In this document: positions 6,468 through 8,439 of the stretch, one piece after another | Layout: each line of letters begins with the position of its first letter | How positions within the stretch are numbered: position 1 is the stretch's first letter | NCBI GenBank assembly: GCA_001796965.1 | Contig: MGOA01000072.1 | Span: 1 to 8,439 of the forward strand | Origin: Chloroflexi bacterium RBG_16_64_43 | Lineage (GTDB): Bacteria > Chloroflexota > Anaerolineae > Anaerolineales > RBG-16-64-43 | DNA: 8,439 nt | Direction: 5' to 3' | Notes under the pieces: generated by a model | The model's database searches: none | What the model was told of the DNA's origin: nothing | What the model saw: the letters and a program-made list of their open reading frames with translations, nothing else | Translations under genes and position numbers: made by a program

Positions 6468-6473
6468 TCCTCC
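6468..6473 (-). promoter_or_regulatory. Ribosome binding site choosing the lipoprotein start
   Basis: On the minus strand GGAGGA lies 3 nt before the ATG at 6464, in the context ACTGGAGGAAGAATG. No comparable purine run precedes the in-frame ATGs further upstream at 6488 or 6497, so the shorter protein is preferred. Its N-terminus is also the better signal peptide. Confidence 0.75.
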
Positions 6474-6645
6474 AGTGGGTGGCGACATCGGTTGCACGGT
6501 GCGAGTTGCTACGTGTGGGTGGGGGTTGACCTCCGCTGGCGTGAAGCTGCCTGGCGACCGGATGGGGAACTGAACCCTGCCGACTCAACAGCCACAACCC
6601 GCCCGCCTCACAGGCTCCGCCGCCGGCGGGGGAGTTGAAGAGAGT

Positions 6646-6659
6646 ATATGTCCACATAT
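6646..6659. promoter_or_regulatory. Perfect dyad, possible operator
   Basis: ATATGTCCACATAT is a perfect inverted repeat of 6-bp arms around CC, AT-rich within GC-rich DNA, lying between two divergent genes. Operator function is inferred. Confidence 0.4.
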
Positions 6660-6733
6660 CGCGCCCCGCAACGAACACACGCTCTCTCCATTCTGCAAGA
6701 GCGCGCCGGCCCAGCCATCGCCCAAACCTTCAT

Positions 6734-6751
6734 GTATACTTGCAAGTACAC
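6734..6751. promoter_or_regulatory. 18-bp near-perfect dyad, possible operator
   Basis: GTATACTTGCAAGTACAC is an inverted repeat with one mismatched pair, centred on TTGCAA. It overlaps the -10-like TATACT (6735-6740) and lies 57 bp before the aminopeptidase start, a position suited to repression. The symmetry fits a dimeric helix-turn-helix regulator; no regulator gene is present in the window. Confidence 0.5.
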
Positions 6752-6797
6752 GGTTCACCCCGCTCATCCCACCACCTTCGCCGCAATCCCTGGACGT

Positions 6798-6803
6798 GGA
6801 GGA
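6798..6803 (+). promoter_or_regulatory. Ribosome binding site choosing the aminopeptidase start
   Basis: GGAGGA lies 5 nt before the ATG at 6809. The reading frame is open back to 6635, but the upstream 58 codons read as low-quality, Arg/His/Ser-rich sequence and the family homology begins at this ATG. Confidence 0.88.
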
Positions 6804-6808
6804 TCCCT

Positions 6809-8068
6809 ATGGCACCTGCATTCGATGAGGCGCTCCGGCGCTACGCCGAGTTGGCCATCAAGATAGGGCTGAATCTCCAGCCCGGTCAACGGTTGATCAT
6901 TTCAGACCCACGGCGTGCGGGCGTCCCACTCGAGATCGCACCGCTCGTCCGTCACCTTGTGGAATACGCCTACAAGGCCGGCGCCCCGCTGGTCGACGTG
7001 ATCTGGCGCGACGACGCCCTGCAGCGCTTGCGCTTCCAGCACGCACCGCACGATTCGTTCGAAGAGTGGCCGGTCGCGCAACCCAAGGGCCTGCTCGAGC
7101 ACTTCGAGCGCGGCGGGGCGCTGCTCTCGATCCACGCCGCCAACCCGGATCTGCTGACTGACCAGGATGCGGGCCGGATAGCCTTGGTTCAGAAAACGGC
7201 CTTCGCCCAATACCTGCCCACCTCAGATTTCACTTCGCGCAATCTGGTCCAATGGTGTGTCATTGCTGCATCCTATGCCGGTTGGGCCAAGAAGGTCTTC
7301 CCCACTCTGCCGCCAGCCGAGGCCGAGACCAAGCTGTGGCAGGCGCTCTTCCGTGTCTGCCGAGCCGATTTGCCTGACCCCATCGCCGCATGGAAGGAAC
7401 ATGTTCGCCAGTTGGTGGCTCGCAGCGACTATCTCAACCACAAGCGCTACCGCCACTTGCATTACACCGGGCCCGGGACCGATCTGACTCTCGGCCTGCC
7501 GCCCGACCACTTGTGGAATGCGGCTCAATCGAAGACGCCGAAGGGCATCGCCTTCACCGCCAACCTGCCCACAGAAGAAATCTTCACTCTGCCGCACGCC
7601 GCCCAGGCCGACGGGCACATTGCCGCGTCGCGCCCGCTCAACTACGGCGACACGCTGATCGACGGGTTTGAAGTGAAGTTCGCCGGGGGCCGTGCCGTGG
7701 AGGCTCACGCCCGAAGCGGCGAAACGGTGCTGCGCAAGATGCTGGAGGCCGACGAGGGCGGGGCGCGCCTCGGCGAAGTGGCGCTCGTCCCGCATTCTTC
7801 GCCCATCTCCCAGTCGGGCGTCATGTTCTACAACACGCTGCTCGACGAGAACTGCGCCAGCCATCTGGCCTTCGGTCGAGCCTATAAGTTCTGCATGCGC
7901 GGCGGCGAATCGATGACGGACGAGACGTTTGTCGCCGCGGGAGGCAACCACAGCATCCTGCACGTGGACTTCATGGTCGGCTCGGGCGAGATGAACATCG
8001 ACGGGATTGCTTCTGATGGGACGACAGAAGCGATCATGCGAAAGGGTGAATGGGCGTTCAAAGTATAG
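6809..8068 (+). CDS. M29-family aminopeptidase (AmpS/AmpT/PepS type)
   Basis: A 419-aa metallo-aminopeptidase of family M29, which removes N-terminal amino acids from peptides in the cytoplasm using a dinuclear metal site. The N-terminal domain begins FDEALRRYAELAIKIGLNLQPGQRLIIS, as expected for the family. The metal-site and catalytic motifs appear in order: NLPTEEIFTLPH with Glu256/Glu257, GEVALVP with Glu323, ASHLAFGRAY with His352 and Tyr359, and HVDFMVGS with His385 and Asp387. The spacing of His352 and Tyr359 equals the seven residues known in the characterised enzymes. The length is normal and the protein ends with the usual NIDGIASDGTTEAIMRKGEWAF tail region. No signal peptide is seen. 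It is transcribed alone, divergent from the surface-protein genes and ended by a strong terminator. General peptide turnover is the likely role. Confidence 0.96.
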   Translation: MAPAFDEALRRYAELAIKIGLNLQPGQRLIISDPRRAGVPLEIAPLVRHLVEYAYKAGAPLVDVIWRDDALQRLRFQHAPHDSFEEWPVAQPKGLLEHFERGGALLSIHAANPDLLTDQDAGRIALVQKTAFAQYLPTSDFTSRNLVQWCVIAASYAGWAKKVFPTLPPAEAETKLWQALFRVCRADLPDPIAAWKEHVRQLVARSDYLNHKRYRHLHYTGPGTDLTLGLPPDHLWNAAQSKTPKGIAFTANLPTEEIFTLPHAAQADGHIAASRPLNYGDTLIDGFEVKFAGGRAVEAHARSGETVLRKMLEADEGGARLGEVALVPHSSPISQSGVMFYNTLLDENCASHLAFGRAYKFCMRGGESMTDETFVAAGGNHSILHVDFMVGSGEMNIDGIASDGTTEAIMRKGEWAFKV

Positions 8069-8101
8069 CGCCACCAATTGCCAGCGGTCCGCCCAAACGC
8101 A

Positions 8102-8129
8102 AAACGCCCGCCGGGTTCGGCGGGCGTTT
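8102..8129. terminator. Bidirectional intrinsic terminator
   Basis: AAACGCCCGCCG and CGGCGGGCGTTT form a perfect 12-bp stem around a GGTT loop. The plus strand continues TTTCATTTCT and the minus strand continues into TTTTGCGTTT, so it can serve both convergent genes, whose stops lie 33 bp to the left and 24 bp to the right. Confidence 0.93.
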
Positions 8130-8153
8130 CATTTCTCCGCAAGTTCGTAACAC

Positions 8154-8439
8154 TCACATGGGGCGAACAACCCAAAGCAAGAGAATGGCGAGATCGATGA
8201 TGACGCCCAGGGAGAGCCAGGGGTGCCAGAAAATGCCAAGCAGAATGAGCGAGAGTACGGAGGCCATGACCACCAGTGGTGCAAGTGCGCCGGCCATGGG
8301 CGGCACGCCGAGCGCAGCCATCCCGGCCAAGACGAAACCTAACATCGTCAGAACGACAAGCGACAACCCGACCGCGCGCGTTGCGCCCGGCGCAAATCGC
8401 AGGCGGCGCAACAGCCACGACCGGGCAGGATGGGTGAAG
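8154..8439 (-). CDS. Small integral membrane protein, 5' end cut off
   Basis: The frame is open from the right window edge to the stop at 8154. The visible part, about 94 residues, has an Arg-rich stretch (LLRRLRFAPGATR) followed by three hydrophobic segments: AVGLSLVVLTMLGFVLAGMAAL, APLVVMASVLSLILLGIFW and LSLGVIIDLAILLLWVV, ending in RPM. A start at TTG (8411) would give an 85-aa protein, but no upstream stop or convincing ribosome binding site is seen. The gene more likely continues beyond the window, and these helices would then be its C-terminal part. The short HPW turn between helices two and three implies a tight hairpin. I do not recognise the family. It converges on the aminopeptidase gene and shares its terminator. 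Confidence 0.7.
   Translation of the reverse strand, partial: FTHPARSWLLRRLRFAPGATRAVGLSLVVLTMLGFVLAGMAALGVPPMAGALAPLVVMASVLSLILLGIFWHPWLSLGVIIDLAILLLWVVRPM

Larger units (their letters stand above)
6465..6808. other. Divergent intergenic region
   Basis: A 344-bp region between the outward-reading lipoprotein and aminopeptidase genes, with no convincing gene. It must hold both promoters, but I cannot place a good -35/-10 pair; TATACT at 6735-6740 is the best -10-like word for the right-hand gene. It contains a GC-rich dyad near 6615-6634 (CTCCGCCGCC against GGCGGGGGAG) and two AT-rich dyads described separately. Confidence 0.6.

Noticed and set aside
6635..6808. N-terminal extension of the aminopeptidase
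   Set aside because: The frame is open, but the strong GGAGGA before the ATG at 6809 and the family-like start of the protein there make the upstream codons untranslated.
7223..8077. 284-aa minus-strand open frame
   Set aside because: Antisense to the aminopeptidase catalytic domain, with no independent support.

Overview
The window is GC-rich bacterial chromosomal DNA with tightly packed genes. The protein set (a B-family DNA polymerase in a bacterium, a DUF72 protein, an M29 aminopeptidase, a Thr/Pro-stalked lipoprotein) and short dispersed GTCATTCCGAG...GAGGAATCTC repeats would suit a member of the Chloroflexota, perhaps an Anaerolineae-like lineage. That assignment is inference; no rRNA or other marker gene is present.

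The left part (24-3666, + strand) holds three co-directional genes. The first encodes a 222-aa protein with a RecA/Rad51-like core whose Walker A loop is lost. The second encodes a 102-aa helical protein of unknown function. The third encodes an 807-aa family B DNA polymerase whose start overlaps the small gene by 41 bp. The polymerase keeps motif A and the second Asp of motif C, but the first motif C Asp is Leu and the exonuclease metal ligands are replaced. A RecA-like protein without a P-loop beside an exonuclease-dead polymerase is the most interesting feature here. By analogy with the ImuA/ImuB/DnaE2 logic it could be a DNA-damage tolerance or mutagenesis cassette; no function is proven.

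Two tandem 54-bp repeat units (705-812) lie between the first and second genes, and a third copy (3762-3815) lies inverted after the polymerase. A more decayed relative seems to supply the last codons of the polymerase gene.

The middle part (3845-6464, - strand) has three genes in one direction: a Thr/Pro-stalked lipoprotein with a CARDB-like domain, a membrane-anchored SGNH-like hydrolase, and a DUF72/YecE-type protein. The gaps are 66 and 70 bp, so co-transcription is possible. The first two look like cell-surface proteins.

The right part begins with a 344-bp divergent intergenic region carrying two dyad sequences that could be operators. It is followed by a complete M29-type aminopeptidase gene (+, 6809-8068), a strong bidirectional hairpin terminator (8102-8129), and the 3' part of a convergent gene for a small membrane protein that runs off the right edge.
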